DNA from: Flavobacterium sp.
Lineage (GTDB): Bacteria; Bacteroidota; Bacteroidia; Flavobacteriales; Flavobacteriaceae
Assembly (NCBI GenBank): GCA_023253295.1
Contig: JALRGZ010000314.1
Span: 1-6,082, forward strand
DNA: 6,082 nt
Reading direction: 5' to 3'
Part shown: piece by piece, positions 5,881 to 6,082 of the stretch
Numbering within the stretch: position 1 is the first letter of the stretch
Layout of the letters: every line of letters begins with the position of its first letter
The notes under the pieces: generated by a model
Seen by the model: only the letters and a program-made list of their open reading frames with translations
The model's database searches: none
Told to the model about the DNA's origin: nothing
Position numbers and translations under genes: made by a program

Positions 5881-6082
5881 TGTAAAAAATTTAATCCATT
5901 CTTTATAACCAGCTATTGAAACAGAGCGAATTCCTGAACATGCAGGAACAAGTATTATGGCTCTACCTAAATTTGAAGATTTTTCGTCAGGTAAAAAAAC
6001 TTGATTGTTTATGGTAGTAGCACCAGAATATTTTTTTGGAGATGAAGAAAATTTTAAAGGCTCTGTGGCAAAGCTTTGAAAT

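Larger units (their letters stand above)
5788..6082 (-). pseudogene. Truncated alpha/beta-hydrolase (dienelactone-hydrolase-like) gene, 3' end replaced by tRNA fragment
   Basis: On the - strand a frame with no stop runs from 6081 (entering from outside the window) to a TAA at 5788-5790, 97 codons, with no Met before codon 89, so its start lies beyond the right edge. Residues 1-71 read like a real protein: NNQVFLP (25-31), GRAIILVPACSGI (39-51), then YKEWIKFFTSEGY (59-71). This is the pattern of dienelactone-hydrolase-like alpha/beta-hydrolases: a strand leading to an oxyanion-type loop (usually HGxGG, here PACSG), then a helix ending in GY. After Tyr71 the homology stops where the tRNA fragment begins. 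The last 26 codons are translated from tRNA and terminator DNA (RFESCRGHK onward) and are not native. The nucleophile and the Asp/His of the triad would lie in the lost part, so the product is expected to be inactive. Family assignment is tentative. Confidence 0.6.

Noticed and set aside
1..6082. CRISPR array, insertion sequence, transposase or integrase genes
   Set aside because: No spaced direct repeats, terminal inverted repeats with a transposase, or recombinase-like protein was seen on either strand.

Overview
The window looks like part of a polysaccharide-degradation locus from a marine-type flavobacterium (Bacteroidota). The sequence is AT-rich. Start codons sit behind A-rich leaders without Shine-Dalgarno motifs, two proteins begin with lipoprotein-type signals, and every complete gene encodes a secreted carbohydrate-active or sulfate-removing enzyme. 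No SusC/SusD pair, regulator, transporter or integrase lies inside the window.

Layout, left to right, all on the + strand until the end. (1) 2-574: the C-terminal part of a GH10-type glycosidase, cut by the window edge. (2) 571-2253: a secreted S1 sulfatase that overlaps gene 1 by an ATGA junction, then a strong terminator at 2332-2363. (3) 2364-2557: a leader region with a perfect 16-bp palindrome. (4) 2558-4132: a predicted lipoprotein with a clan GH-A-like (alpha/beta)8 glycosidase domain and a C-terminal beta-rich domain, not assignable by eye to a GH family, followed by a terminator at 4146-4183. (5) 4267-5742: a lipoprotein sulfatase of the iduronate-2-sulfatase-like type with a CxAxR active-site motif. 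(6) 5803-5839: a bidirectional terminator.

The right end is the most unusual part. Directly after the terminator, on the - strand, lies the 3' 35 nt of a tRNA gene (complete T arm, acceptor 3' strand and discriminator base, but no D arm and no anticodon). It is joined in frame to the 5' part of an alpha/beta-hydrolase (dienelactone-hydrolase-like) gene that runs off the window edge. This is what is expected where an integrating element carrying a tRNA 3' end as attachment site has inserted in, or recombined with, a protein gene through a short identity (about 12 bp at 5869-5880). If so, the glycosidase/sulfatase genes may lie on a mobile element. This is inference; the other end and an integrase would have to be found outside the window.

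How the genes could work together: two sulfatases of different types would strip sulfate esters from a sulfated glycan, while the GH10 enzyme (a family dominated by beta-1,4-xylanases) and the GH-A-like lipoprotein cut the backbone or release sugars. A sulfated xylan or xylose-containing algal polysaccharide is the simplest guess, but the substrate cannot be read from the sequence.
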